Assembly (NCBI RefSeq): GCF_007828955.1
Contig: NZ_VIVR01000001.1
Span: 2,728,001-2,792,000 of the forward strand
Length of the DNA stretch: 64,000 nucleotides
From: Kitasatospora atroaurantiaca
Lineage (GTDB): Bacteria; Actinomycetota; Actinomycetes; Streptomycetales; Streptomycetaceae
Direction: 5' to 3'
Below the pieces are notes generated by a model, which made no database searches, was not told the origin of the DNA, and was given only the letters and a program-made list of their open reading frames with translations. Numbering within the stretch: the stretch's first letter is position 1; the number at the start of each line of letters is the position of its first letter. Of this stretch, positions 29,879 through 39,011 are shown piece after piece. The position numbers were made by a program, and so were the translations under genes.

Positions 29879-32188
29879 TCAGCCGAGCAGCATCGCCGGG
29901 ACGCCGTCGGCGTCCGGCAGGTCGTCAGGACCGGACAGCACCGTCAGCCGCTGGGTGGCCCGGGTCAGCGCCACGTACAGCACCCGCAGGCCCGCCTCGG
30001 ACTCGCCGGCGATGCCGGTCGGGTCGGCGACCACCGTGGCGTCGTACTCCAGTCCCTTGGCCTCCAGGCTGCCCAGGGCCACCGCGCGGTCGCCGAGACC
30101 CGCAGTCCACTCCGCGGCCTCGGCCCTGCGGTCCATCGGGACGACCACCGCGACCGTGCCGTCCACCTCGTCGAGCAGGCGGACCAGCTCGGCGCGGGCC
30201 GCCTCCGCGAACTTCGCCGGGTCGGTCGAGGAGACCGCCGCGAAGCGCGGCTCGATGCCGGTGGAGCGGACGGCGCTCGGCGAGGCGGTGCCCGGCGCGG
30301 CCAGCGCCAGCACCTTCGCCGCCACCTCGGCGATCTCCGCGGGGTTGCGGTAGTTGACCGTCAGGGTGTGCCGGCGGCGGGGCTTGCCCGCGAGCACCTC
30401 GTCCAGCGCCGCCTGCGCCTCCTGCGGGTACGGCCAGGAGCTCTGCGCCGGGTCGCCGACGATCGTCCAGGTCGCCGTCCGGGCCCGGCGGCCGATCATG
30501 CGCCACTGCATCGGGGTGAGGTCCTGGGCCTCGTCCACGATGATGTGCGCGTACTCGGTGCGCTCGACCGGCACCCTCTCCCGCTGCCGGGAGATCCGGT
30601 CCGCGTAGGTGGTGACCTCGTCCAGGCCGGTGAGCATGTCGACGGCGTCGACCTCGCGCACCTTGGGGCGGGCCGGCTCGCCGAGGAGCAGCTGCAGCTC
30701 GTCGATCAGTGCCACGTCGTGGGCGGAGAGCGCCCCCTCGCCGCGGTCGGAGAGGTGACGCCAGGAGGCGGCCAGCAGGCGGGCCTCGTCCGGGGTGACG
30801 GCGCGGCGGGCGATCCGGTTGGCGTGCCGGCTCTGCTTGAGCGTCGCCAGCACCCGGCGCGGGGTCAGGGCGGGCCACCAGGCGTCCAGGAAGTCCAGGA
30901 AGGCCGCATCGTCCGCCACGTACTCGTCGAAGGCCTCCTTCTCCTCCTGGCGCTGCTCGCGGCCGTAGTGGTCGGTCGGCTTCGGCAGGTGCCGCACCGC
31001 CTCCGACCAGAGCGCGTCCAGCAGCAGGCGGCGGGCACGCGGGCGGAGCAGGTTGAGCGGGGTCCCGCCGCTGCCGATCACATTGCCGCGTACGGCCTTC
31101 AGACGGCCCGCGTCCAGGCGCAGCACCTCGCCCTTGGCGAAGACCTTCAGGTCGGTCGGCGCACCCAGCTCCAGCGCGGCCCTGGCCGCCCGGCGCAGCA
31201 GCGGCACCATCCGGCCCGAGCCCTTGACGTGCGCCGCCTCCGGCGTGTCGTACCGGCCGGCCTCTATGCCGTCGACCAGGCTGCCGACCGCGCGGATGGC
31301 GACCTGGCCCTCCTCGCCGAGCGAGGGCAGCACGCCCTCGGTGTACGAGACCAGCAGGGCGGTCGGGCTGACCACCAGGATGCCCCCGGCGTAGCGGCGG
31401 CGGTCCTGGTAGAGCAGGAAGGCGGCGCGGTGCAGGGCGACGGCGGTCTTGCCGGTGCCGGGGCCGCCGGTGACCAGCGTGGCGCCCGCGGCGGCGGCCC
31501 GGATGACCTCGTCCTGCTCCTTCTGGATGGAGGAGACGATGTCGCGCATCGAGTGGCTGCGGGCACGGCCGAGCGAGGCCATCAGGGCGCCGTCGCCGAC
31601 GATGGCGAGCTCGCGCCCGTCCAGGGTGGGGGTGAGGTCGGGGCGCAGCAGGTCGTCCTCGACGCCGAGCACCTTGCGGCCCTTGGAGCGGATCACCCGT
31701 CGGCGGACGACGCGGCCCGGCTCCAGCGGAGTGGAGCGGTAGAACGGCGCGGCGGCCGGGGCCCGCCAGTCGATCACCAGCGGGCCGTACTCGGCGTCGA
31801 GGACACCGAGGCGGCCGATGTGCAGGGTCTCGGCGACGGCCGGGTCGGCCGGGTCGAGCGGGGTCTGCGAGGGGATGCCGTGCTCCTCCGGCGCGTCGGC
31901 CTGCTGGAGGTCGATTCGGCCGAACAGGAAGTCCTCGAACTCGCTGTTGAGCCGGTGCAGGTGCGCGCCGGCCCGGTACACCTGGGCGTCGCGCTCGGCG
32001 AGCGCGCCGGGCGTGCCGACCTGCACGCGCTTGGCGGCGTCCTCCAGGATGTACTCGGCCTCGGCGAGCTTCTCCTCGAGCCGGTGGTAGACCGTGTCGA
32101 GGTGACGCTGCTCCTCGGCGATCTCGCGGTCGCGGACGGTCTCGGCGTCGGTGGTCGTGGTGCTGCTGTGCATGGCGGTGCTGTGCAT
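29879..32188 (-). CDS. HelD-like RNA polymerase-recycling helicase (UvrD/Rep superfamily)
   Basis: A ~769-residue SF1 ATPase of the actinobacterial HelD type. An N-terminal coiled coil (RDREIAEEQRHLDTVYHRL and on) precedes Walker A GGPGTGKTAV, Walker B IIVDEAQDLTPMQWRM, and C-terminal motifs VNYRNPAEIAE, LEAKGLEYD and VALTRATQRL. HelD proteins dissociate stalled RNA polymerase, and some (HelR) protect against rifamycins. The start is uncertain: ATG 32188 is given, but a TTG at 32239 preceded by AGGGGG is in frame and possible. Whether it is HelR cannot be decided here. Confidence 0.85.
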   Translation of the reverse strand: MHSTAMHSSTTTTDAETVRDREIAEEQRHLDTVYHRLEEKLAEAEYILEDAAKRVQVGTPGALAERDAQVYRAGAHLHRLNSEFEDFLFGRIDLQQADAPEEHGIPSQTPLDPADPAVAETLHIGRLGVLDAEYGPLVIDWRAPAAAPFYRSTPLEPGRVVRRRVIRSKGRKVLGVEDDLLRPDLTPTLDGRELAIVGDGALMASLGRARSHSMRDIVSSIQKEQDEVIRAAAAGATLVTGGPGTGKTAVALHRAAFLLYQDRRRYAGGILVVSPTALLVSYTEGVLPSLGEEGQVAIRAVGSLVDGIEAGRYDTPEAAHVKGSGRMVPLLRRAARAALELGAPTDLKVFAKGEVLRLDAGRLKAVRGNVIGSGGTPLNLLRPRARRLLLDALWSEAVRHLPKPTDHYGREQRQEEKEAFDEYVADDAAFLDFLDAWWPALTPRRVLATLKQSRHANRIARRAVTPDEARLLAASWRHLSDRGEGALSAHDVALIDELQLLLGEPARPKVREVDAVDMLTGLDEVTTYADRISRQRERVPVERTEYAHIIVDEAQDLTPMQWRMIGRRARTATWTIVGDPAQSSWPYPQEAQAALDEVLAGKPRRRHTLTVNYRNPAEIAEVAAKVLALAAPGTASPSAVRSTGIEPRFAAVSSTDPAKFAEAARAELVRLLDEVDGTVAVVVPMDRRAEAAEWTAGLGDRAVALGSLEAKGLEYDATVVADPTGIAGESEAGLRVLYVALTRATQRLTVLSGPDDLPDADGVPAMLLG

Positions 32189-32394
32189 GGCCTCGGTGGT
32201 TGCGGCGGTGTACTGCTGGGCTGAGCCGTGCGCGCCCAAGGAGCCCCCTGAGGTACGTCCTGCTGGTGGTGGAGGTCGCCGCCCTCTGAGAAAAGGCGGA
32301 CGGACGATCCTACGCCAGGTGACCCCCCTCAGGGGCTCCGCAAGTCGCTGCACCGCTCAGGACCGCGCCCCTGAGAGGCTCGGGCGAACCATTG

Positions 32395-32468
32395 GGGGCG
32401 CGGGGAACTGCGCGAAGCGGGAGGGCACACCGCCGCACCTTCCGACTTCGCGCAGTTCCCCGCGCCCC
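32395..32468. repeat. Long-armed Streptomyces palindrome, copy 1
   Basis: Arms of 23 bp at 32395-32417 and 32446-32468 are perfectly complementary, with a core GGGGCGCGGGGAACTGCGCG. The 28-base loop differs from the other copies (47178 and 61497). It lies between nnaR and the HelD-like gene and may also act as a terminator. Confidence 0.75.
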
Positions 32469-32493
32469 TGGTGGCCGGCCGACTGCCCCGGGT

Positions 32494-33699
32494 TCAGGCC
32501 GTGTCGCCGTACTTGTCGCCGGGGTCGGCGACCGGGTCCACCGCGAGGCGGTAGCCGCGCTTGACCACGGTGGCGACCAGGCGCGGCGCGCCGAGCGCAG
32601 CCCGCAGCCGAGCCATCGCCGTCTCCACGGCGTGCTCGTCGTCCCCGCTGCCGGGCAGGGCCCGCAGCAGCTCCGCACGCGGAACGACCCAGCCGGGCCG
32701 CCGCGCCAGCGCCCGCAGCAGGGCCATCCCGGCCGGCGGTACGGGCCGCAGCTCGCCGTCCACCAGAGCGGCCTGACCGCGCAGCTCCAGGCGGTGCCCG
32801 GCGACGGCGAGGCGCCGGGCACGGTCGGGCAGCTGCGCGGTCAGGGTCTGCACCATCGCGCCGAGCCGCATCCGCTCGGGCCACACGGTGGCGATGTCGA
32901 GCTCCTCCAGCGGCGCCGCGGTCACCGGGCCGACGCAGACCGGGAGGACGTCACGGCGCAGCGCGTGCAGCAGCTCCGCGGTGAGGCCGCGTTCGGCGGC
33001 CCGGTCGAGCAGGCTGATCGCGGCGGGGGCGCTGGTGAAGGTGACGGCGTCCAGGGCGCCGCTGCAGCAGGCGTCCAGCAGGCGGTCCAGTGGGCCCAGG
33101 TCGGTGGGCGGCAGCCAGCGGTAGACGGGTACCTCCACGACCTCGGCGCCGGCCGCCTTGAGCGACTCCACGAAGTCGCGCAGCGGGGCGCCGTGCAGCT
33201 GGACGGCGATCCGGCGGCCGTCCACGCCCTGCTCCAGCAGGCGTTCCAGCACCTCGACGGAGGACTCGGAGTCGGGCGACCACTCCTCGCGCAGGCCGGC
33301 GGCCCGGATCGCGCCCTTGGCCTTGGGGCCGCGGGCCAGCACCACGGACTTGGACAGGCACTCGATCAGTTCGTCGCCGAGGTTCCAGCCCTCGGCCGCC
33401 TCGATCCAGCCCCGGAAGCCGATGCCGGTGGTGGCCACCGCGATGTCCGGAGGCGCGGCGACCAGGGCCCGGGTGGCGGCCAGCAGCTCGGTGTCGTCGG
33501 TGAGCGGCACGATCCGCAGCGCGGGGGCCCGGACCACGGCCGCGCCCCGGCGCTGGAGCAGGGCGGCGAGCTCGTCGGCCCTGCGGGCGGCGGTGATGCC
33601 GATGGTGAATCCGGCCAGCGGTGGCACCGCGACCGGTTGGGGTACCTCGGCTGGCTGCGGCACCGGCTCGGCGGACAGGCAATCCGTCAGGTCGTCCAT
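32494..33699 (-). CDS. nnaR: NnaR-type nitrate/nitrite assimilation regulator (HemD-like domain + wHTH)
   Basis: A 401-residue protein. Residues ~28-285 have the uroporphyrinogen-III synthase (HemD) fold, and residues ~300-395 a winged-helix DNA-binding domain of the OmpR type (LLRALARRPGWVVPRAELLRAL; VETAMARLRAALG; VVKRGYRLAVD). This fusion is the layout of NnaR, which acts with GlnR to control nitrate/nitrite genes in Streptomyces. It lies downstream of a narK-like gene on the same strand, 209 bp away with a terminator between, so it likely has its own promoter. A bifunctional HemD cannot be excluded. Confidence 0.85.
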   Translation of the reverse strand: MDDLTDCLSAEPVPQPAEVPQPVAVPPLAGFTIGITAARRADELAALLQRRGAAVVRAPALRIVPLTDDTELLAATRALVAAPPDIAVATTGIGFRGWIEAAEGWNLGDELIECLSKSVVLARGPKAKGAIRAAGLREEWSPDSESSVEVLERLLEQGVDGRRIAVQLHGAPLRDFVESLKAAGAEVVEVPVYRWLPPTDLGPLDRLLDACCSGALDAVTFTSAPAAISLLDRAAERGLTAELLHALRRDVLPVCVGPVTAAPLEELDIATVWPERMRLGAMVQTLTAQLPDRARRLAVAGHRLELRGQAALVDGELRPVPPAGMALLRALARRPGWVVPRAELLRALPGSGDDEHAVETAMARLRAALGAPRLVATVVKRGYRLAVDPVADPGDKYGDTA

Positions 33700-33853
33700 G
33701 GCTCAGGGTCCTTCGGTGGGGCGCCTCACGGCCGCGGCAGACCGGGAGAGTGGGGTGGACGGCCATCGTCCCCTGCGGCCGTGACACCCCCGGGTCGGTC
33801 CGATTTCCGGCTTGTTTCGCTGGTCAGCGGACCGGACCGGGGGTTTGCAGGGC

Positions 33854-33896
33854 GGCTGAACCGAAGGGCGGGCCAGGTGCGCCCTTCGGTTCAGCC
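33854..33896 (-). terminator. Terminator of narK
   Basis: GGCTGAACCGAAGGGCG pairs perfectly (17 bp) with 33880-33896 around a 9-base loop, 12 bp after the narK stop. Confidence 0.88.
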
Positions 33897-33908
33897 GTAC
33901 GTCACGGC

Positions 33909-35282
33909 TCAGACCTGAGCGAGGACGGGGCTGGTGGCCGCGGCCGGGGCGGCGGCCGGGCGGCGCAGGTAGACCGCCCAGGTGAGGGCGAAGCAGACCG
34001 CGTACGCGGCGAGGAAGGAGGCGAAGGCGGGCGTGCCGGTCTTGGCGGTCAGGAAGGACTGCCGGAAGGCCAGGTTGATGAAGAGCCCGCCGAGCGCGCC
34101 GACCGCGCCGATGACGCCGATCGCCGCACCGGACATCCGGCGGGACCAGGCGGCCGCGTCCTCGGCGCTCGTACCGGCCGCGATCCGGTCCTGGGCCTTG
34201 GCCTCGAAGATGCCGGGGATCATCTTGTACGTCGAGCCGTTGCCCAGCCCCGCGAAGACGAACAGGCCGATGAAGCCGACCAGGAAGACGGGCAGCGACT
34301 TGATCGAGGAGGCGTACGTCACCAGCCCGGCCGCGGCGGCCATGGCGACGAAGTTCCAGAAGGTGATCCGTGCCCCGCCGACGCGGTCGGCCAGCCAGCC
34401 GCCGACCGGGCGGATCAGCGAGCCGAGCAGCGGGCCGATGAAGGTGAGCTGGGCGGCCTGCAGCGGGGTGCGGCCGAACTGGTTCTGCAGCACGAGCCCG
34501 AAGGCGAAGGAGAAGCCGATGAAGGAGCCGAAGGTGCCGATGTAGAGGACGGACATCAGCCAGGTGTGCTTCTCCTTGACGATCTCCGCCAGCGCGCCGG
34601 TGTCGTTCTTCATCGGCGCCAGGTTGTCCATGAACAGCGCCGCGAGCAGGGCCGCGATGACGATCAGCGGGATGTAGATGCCCAGCACGAGCCGAGGCTG
34701 GGTGGCGCCGGCCCAGGTGATCACGGCGAGCGCGACCAGCTGGATCACCGGCACGCCGATGTTGCCGCCGCCCGCGTTCAGGCCGAGTGCCCAGCCCTTG
34801 CGGCGCATCGGGAAGAAGGCGTTGATGTTGGTCATCGAGGAGGCGAAGTTCCCGCCGCCCAGCCCGGTCAGCGCCGCGACCAGCATGAAGGTGCTGTACG
34901 AGGTACCCGGGTGCATCACGTACGCGGCCGCCAGCGTCGGCAGCAGCAGGAGGAGGGCGGAGACGATCGTCCAGTTCCGGCCGCCGAAGCGGGCCACCGC
35001 GAAGGTGTACGGGATCCGGACGAAGGAGCCGACCAGCGTGGGCATGGCCACCAGGAAGAACTTGCCGGCCGGGTCGACGTGGTAGTTCTTCCCCATGAAG
35101 AGGACCATCACCGACCAGAGGCTCCAGATCGAGAAGCCGATGTGCTCGGAGAGGATGGAGAAGACCAGATTGCGGTTGGCCACCTTCCTGCCGGTGCGCT
35201 CCCAGAATCCGGCGTCCTCGGGCTGCCACTCCTGGATCCAGCGGCCGCCTGTTCTGCTCTGTTCAACCGTTCCCGTGCCCAT
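33909..35282 (-). CDS. narK: Nitrate/nitrite MFS transporter
   Basis: A 457-residue MFS protein of the nitrate/nitrite porter family with 12 predicted helices. Family signatures are the two glycine-rich motifs, seen here as GLGGGNFASSMTNINAFFP and GLGNGSTYKMIP, with the conserved arginine region RIPYTFAVARFGGRNW. The N-terminal ~50 residues are cytosolic. GGGGAG precedes the ATG at 35282. A longer in-frame reading to 35462 is unsupported. A degenerate GlnR-like sequence (GTCAC-N5-ACAAC-N6-GAAAC on the minus strand, 35334-35359) lies upstream, and nnaR lies downstream. Confidence 0.9.
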   Translation of the reverse strand: MGTGTVEQSRTGGRWIQEWQPEDAGFWERTGRKVANRNLVFSILSEHIGFSIWSLWSVMVLFMGKNYHVDPAGKFFLVAMPTLVGSFVRIPYTFAVARFGGRNWTIVSALLLLLPTLAAAYVMHPGTSYSTFMLVAALTGLGGGNFASSMTNINAFFPMRRKGWALGLNAGGGNIGVPVIQLVALAVITWAGATQPRLVLGIYIPLIVIAALLAALFMDNLAPMKNDTGALAEIVKEKHTWLMSVLYIGTFGSFIGFSFAFGLVLQNQFGRTPLQAAQLTFIGPLLGSLIRPVGGWLADRVGGARITFWNFVAMAAAAGLVTYASSIKSLPVFLVGFIGLFVFAGLGNGSTYKMIPGIFEAKAQDRIAAGTSAEDAAAWSRRMSGAAIGVIGAVGALGGLFINLAFRQSFLTAKTGTPAFASFLAAYAVCFALTWAVYLRRPAAAPAAATSPVLAQV

Positions 35283-35466
35283 GGTTCTCCCCTTGCTGCC
35301 GGTGCCCTGTTCCACCGACGGTAGGAGCCTGGGGTTTCGGGTTCGTTGTGGTCTGTGACGCCTGCGGAACCGTCCTCTCACCCGCCGCGCGGGGGCGGTG
35401 TGAGGTGGCCCGGGACGCACGAAAGCCGCCCTCCGTGGCGGAGGGCGGCTCTCGATGCACATGGGG

Positions 35467-35848
35467 TGGTGGAGATGCCGGGAATCGAACCCGGGTCCAG
35501 TGGAGTGGATTCAGGACTTCTCCGAGCGCAGTCCGCTGTGATTTTCTCGGCCCTGGCGGTCACGCGGACAAGCCGCCAACAGGCCCAGCTGCTGTTTGAT
35601 TTCCCCGCCTCCCCCGCAGCCCGGGAGGAAGGTTGAGTTCCCTAGATTATGCCAGGGTCCGGGTCGGGAACTTCCCGGTCTGACACCCAAGCACTCTAGC
35701 TGCTAATTAGGCAGCGAGAGCGAACTGCTGGGAATCGCGCGTAGTGTTGGCGATTATTTTTTTGCGACAGATGGTTTACGAGATCATTGCCGCGTTCCTC
35801 GGCTCGCTTCTCCTGTTTCGACTTCCCCTGTCGAAACCGATCATCCCC
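35467..35848 (-). ncRNA. ssrA: Transfer-messenger RNA (tmRNA)
   Basis: A 382-base tmRNA. The 5' end GGGGATGATCGG pairs with the 3' CATCTCC before ACCA, and a T-arm with GGGTTCGATTCCC is present near the 3' end. The internal reading frame starts at a GCC resume codon and encodes the tag ANTTRDSQQFALAA followed by TAA. It rescues stalled ribosomes with SmpB, whose gene lies ~1.5 kb away on the same strand with only an esterase gene between. Confidence 0.95.
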
Positions 35849-35939
35849 ATGTTTTTTTGACAAACAGCTCCGGGTCGGTCGCCCTTCCCGGTGATGCTTG
35901 AGCCATGGTACGCGCAGTGACGGGCAAGGGTCCAGCTCA

Positions 35940-37226
35940 TTAAGGGGTGGGAGCCGCCGAGGGCGTACCGGTCTGCCCGCCGGCCGTGGTCAGCTGCTGG
36001 GTGAGCCAGGGCAGCGCACGCTTGAAGGCGTCGGCACCGAACTGCCAGGTGTGCCCGCCGTGCTGGACGGTCATCCTGGTGGTGATCCCCGCCTGGTTGG
36101 CGGCCTCCTCGAGCTTCTTCGTGGTGGGCAGCCGCTGCGGCTCGCCGTCGGCTATCTCGAACCAGCCCGAGACGTTCTTGTACTGCCCGTGCCTGGCCAT
36201 GGCGGTGATCGGGTCATGGGCGTCGTACGCCGCCGCATCCCCGCCGAACAACTGCTCGACCGACTGCTTGCGGCCGCCCAGGTTGGGGCGGGTGTCCCCG
36301 GAGACGTCGAAGAAGTGCCCGAAGAGCCCGGGGTGGGTGACGACCAGGGTCAGCGCACAGGTGCCGCCCATCGACCAGCCGCCGACTCCCCACTTCCTGG
36401 AGTCCGCCGCCGTTCCGAAGGTCTTGATGATGAACGGCGGTACGTCCTTGACCAGATGGTCCTCGGAGTTGCCCGCCGGTCCGTTCACGCACTCGGTGTC
36501 GTTCTTGAACCCCCCGGTCGCGTCGGGGAAGACCAGGATGGGTGCGAAACCGTCGTGCTTGGCGGCGTAGGCGTCCGCGGTCTCGACGGCGTGGCCGGTG
36601 CGGACCCAGTTCTCGGGGGTGGAGTACTCGCCGCCGATCATCATCATCACGGGCAGCTTGGGCCGCTGCGCGCTGCGGAACCAGATGGGGGGCAGATACA
36701 CCAGCTCCCGCCGGTGGGTGAAGCCGCTCTTGGTGGAGGGGATGGTCACGCTGATGACGCGCCCCTTACGGGTTTCCCCGGTCACCGAGCCGAGCTGGGC
36801 GAAGGGGACCTGGTCCGGCAGCGGTTCACCGGTCAGCTCGCCGATCGCGTCGTTCACGGTCGGGTAGTAGCCGGTGTAGATGTTCAGCGCGTTGGCAGCG
36901 GTGACGAAGGCCAGCACCAGCGCCACCGGGCCGGCCACCCACTGCCACCACTTGTTGCCGCGCCAACCCGCGACGAGCACGGCCACGGCGGCGAGGCCGA
37001 CACCGATCCAGAGCCACAGCCCGATCGGCAGCGGGTCGGTGTTCCCGGACAGGTAGACCACCGACAGCGCCACGAGGACGGTGAGCAGGGTGGCCGCGGC
37101 CAGCGCCAAGGGCAGTCTTCGCAGGCGCCAAACCCTGTCCCGCCACGCGATCGTGACCAACAGCGCCAGGACGGCCAGCACCTTCATCGACAGTGGGAAC
37201 CAGCCGTGCAGCAGCGACACATTCAC
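35940..37226 (-). CDS. Membrane-anchored esterase (paralogue of 5307-6626)
   Basis: A 428-residue protein with about four N-terminal membrane helices (~10-125) and an extracytoplasmic alpha/beta hydrolase. The nucleophile elbow is GGWSMGGTCAL and the histidine motif is HGGHTWQFGADAFKR. Architecture, length and motifs match the esterase in the envelope block near 6 kb. The GTG at 37226 is chosen; TACGAT ends six bases upstream, so the message may be leaderless. An in-frame extension to 37283 and a GTG two codons later are alternatives. The acyl substrate is unknown. Confidence 0.78.
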   Translation of the reverse strand: MNVSLLHGWFPLSMKVLAVLALLVTIAWRDRVWRLRRLPLALAAATLLTVLVALSVVYLSGNTDPLPIGLWLWIGVGLAAVAVLVAGWRGNKWWQWVAGPVALVLAFVTAANALNIYTGYYPTVNDAIGELTGEPLPDQVPFAQLGSVTGETRKGRVISVTIPSTKSGFTHRRELVYLPPIWFRSAQRPKLPVMMMIGGEYSTPENWVRTGHAVETADAYAAKHDGFAPILVFPDATGGFKNDTECVNGPAGNSEDHLVKDVPPFIIKTFGTAADSRKWGVGGWSMGGTCALTLVVTHPGLFGHFFDVSGDTRPNLGGRKQSVEQLFGGDAAAYDAHDPITAMARHGQYKNVSGWFEIADGEPQRLPTTKKLEEAANQAGITTRMTVQHGGHTWQFGADAFKRALPWLTQQLTTAGGQTGTPSAAPTP

Positions 37227-37316
37227 CCGATGATCGTACTTACACACCCCAGCCGGACCGCCATCGAGGCCGCCCACCGGCAACCTTGGGACGGAACTGC
37301 GACAGTTGACCGCCCG

Positions 37317-37793
37317 TCAGCGCTGCCGACGGCGGGCCGCGGCGACCGCACGGGCCGTCTCGCGGGTGTCCTGCTTCTCCCGCAGGGTCTGGCGCTTGTC
37401 GTACAGCTTCTTGCCGACCGCGAGCGCCAGTTCCAGCTTGACCCGGCCGTCCTTGAAGTAGAGGGAGAGCGGCACCAGGGTGTGCCCGGTCTCCTTCACC
37501 TTGGACTCGATCTTGCGGATCTCCAGCTTGTGCAGCAGCAGCTTCCGCTTGCGCCGCGCCGCGTGGTTGGTCCAGGTGCCCTGGGTGTACTCCGGGATGA
37601 AGACGTTGTCGATCCAGGCCTCGTGGCCCTGGACGTACGCATACCCGTCGACCAGGTTGGCGCGCCCCTCACGGAGTGACTTCACCTCGGTGCCGGTGAG
37701 CACCAGGCCGCACTCGTACGTGTCGAGGATGGTGTACTCGTGCCGCGCCTTCTTGTTCTGCGCGATCAGCTTCTGTCCCGTTTCCTTTGCCAT
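37317..37793 (-). CDS. smpB: SsrA-binding protein SmpB
   Basis: A 158-residue SmpB. It has [20 protein letters not shown], the RNA-binding [27 protein letters not shown] and the basic C-terminal tail [20 protein letters not shown] that inserts in the mRNA channel. It partners the tmRNA encoded upstream of the intervening esterase gene on the same strand. Confidence 0.95.
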   Translation of the reverse strand: MAKETGQKLIAQNKKARHEYTILDTYECGLVLTGTEVKSLREGRANLVDGYAYVQGHEAWIDNVFIPEYTQGTWTNHAARRKRKLLLHKLEIRKIESKVKETGHTLVPLSLYFKDGRVKLELALAVGKKLYDKRQTLREKQDTRETARAVAAARRRQR

Positions 37794-37848
37794 AGCGCGG
37801 TCATTCTCGCACTTCCGCGCGGTGCTCGGCAGCCCCTTTAGCGGCGGG

Positions 37849-38547
37849 TCAGCCGAAGGCGTCGCTGATCCGGGGGGAGGGGACGGCCGGTGCGGCCTGG
37901 GCCGGCTCCCCCGCGCCGGTGAAGCTGACCGTGCGCAGCATCTCCACGACCACCGGGCAGTACGTCTCCCAGTCGTGGACCGCCGGGGTGCTGAAGGTGA
38001 GCACGGTCAGGCTGCGGCCGCTCGGGTCCGCGGTCCTCGGCACGGGGATCCACGCCTGCAGGGTGGCCACCGGGATCGGCTCGTCCTCACCGGTCGGGGA
38101 GAGCTCCGCGGGGATCACCATCCCGGCGCCCAGCTCGATCTCGACGGCGGCCGGGCCGCACGGCAGCTCGTAGCGCCCCACCTGCCGCCGCTCGGCGTGG
38201 TCCTCGCGGGTGCGGATCTCGATGATGCCCGCGACCGTCGTCTCCGGGTCCGAGCAGTCCGCCTCCTGGTGCGCGAGCAGCACCGAGGCGCTGGAGGGGC
38301 GCCCCTCCTCGATGAGCCCGAAGCAGGAGGCCGAGTAGAAAGCCCCGGCCGCCGCCATCTGCCAGGAGGCCCGCCGGTACTCGGTCACCATCTGCTTGAG
38401 GAGCAGCCCGGGCACGTCCTCGATCCGGTCGGCACCGACCCGGTCGTGCACGGCGGTGCGGATCTCTTCATCGTCGGCGCCGATCAGGATCTCCCGGAAG
38501 TCCGGGGGAAGTTCGAAGGCGACCTGGTACTCGGGGGCGACAGGCAT
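37849..38547 (-). CDS. Conserved hypothetical protein
   Basis: A 232-residue protein not assigned to a known family. It is acidic and has no membrane helix or signal peptide. The central part ([24 protein letters not shown]) and [10 protein letters not shown] look like a mixed alpha/beta fold. It ends 56 bp upstream of smpB on the same strand and follows a small membrane protein gene closely. Function is unknown. Confidence 0.6.
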   Translation of the reverse strand: MPVAPEYQVAFELPPDFREILIGADDEEIRTAVHDRVGADRIEDVPGLLLKQMVTEYRRASWQMAAAGAFYSASCFGLIEEGRPSSASVLLAHQEADCSDPETTVAGIIEIRTREDHAERRQVGRYELPCGPAAVEIELGAGMVIPAELSPTGEDEPIPVATLQAWIPVPRTADPSGRSLTVLTFSTPAVHDWETYCPVVVEMLRTVSFTGAGEPAQAAPAVPSPRISDAFG

Positions 38548-38580
38548 GGGCTCTCTTCGGGCGGGAGTTTCGGTGGCCGG

Positions 38581-38904
38581 TCAGAACTGGTGCGTCGGCA
38601 GCGGCCCGGCGCCGCCCGGCCCCCACTTCGTACGGGCCCGCTCGACTCCCTCACGGCGGGCCTTCCTGACCAGCGTGCGGACGGCGAACAGCACGGCGAA
38701 CAGGGCCACCATGCCGACGGCGACCCAGACGCGGGTCTGGGCCGGGGCCCTGAGGATGCCGGTGCCGGCGCCGAGCACGGCGGCGGCCGTGGCGACCCCC
38801 AGGTAGGAGCTGTGCGCCCGTTCCCAGCTGACCAGGGACATCAGGTCCCGGCGGTCCTGCTCGGGCAGCCCGCTTGTGGGGGACAGCGGTGGCAGATTCC
38901 ACAC
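38581..38904 (-). CDS. Small two-helix membrane protein
   Basis: A 107-residue protein with two hydrophobic segments (SYLGVATAAAVLGAGTGIL and VWVAVGMVALFAVLFAV) followed by a basic stretch KARREGVERARTKW. Unknown function. The GTG start at 38904 has a weak ribosome binding site, and an ATG at 38841 (86 residues) is an equal alternative. It lies 33 bp upstream of the hypothetical gene, probably in one operon. Confidence 0.55.
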   Translation of the reverse strand: MWNLPPLSPTSGLPEQDRRDLMSLVSWERAHSSYLGVATAAAVLGAGTGILRAPAQTRVWVAVGMVALFAVLFAVRTLVRKARREGVERARTKWGPGGAGPLPTHQF

Positions 38905-39011
38905 CGCCCGGCGGACGTTGGCCGGGTGGACGGCTCATCGTAAGCGCACCCGTCCCAGGAACAACGCCCCGTCACACAACCGGGACAGTCCGGAGCCGGA
39001 CCTTCACGAGG

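Noticed and set aside
32494..33699. Plain hemD (uroporphyrinogen-III synthase) annotation
   Set aside because: The C-terminal winged-helix domain and the adjacent narK point to the NnaR regulator; a haem biosynthesis context is absent.
35334..35359. GlnR box upstream of narK
   Set aside because: GTCAC-N5-ACAAC-N6-GAAAC fits the GlnR consensus only loosely in sequence and spacing; it is mentioned with narK but not claimed as a site.
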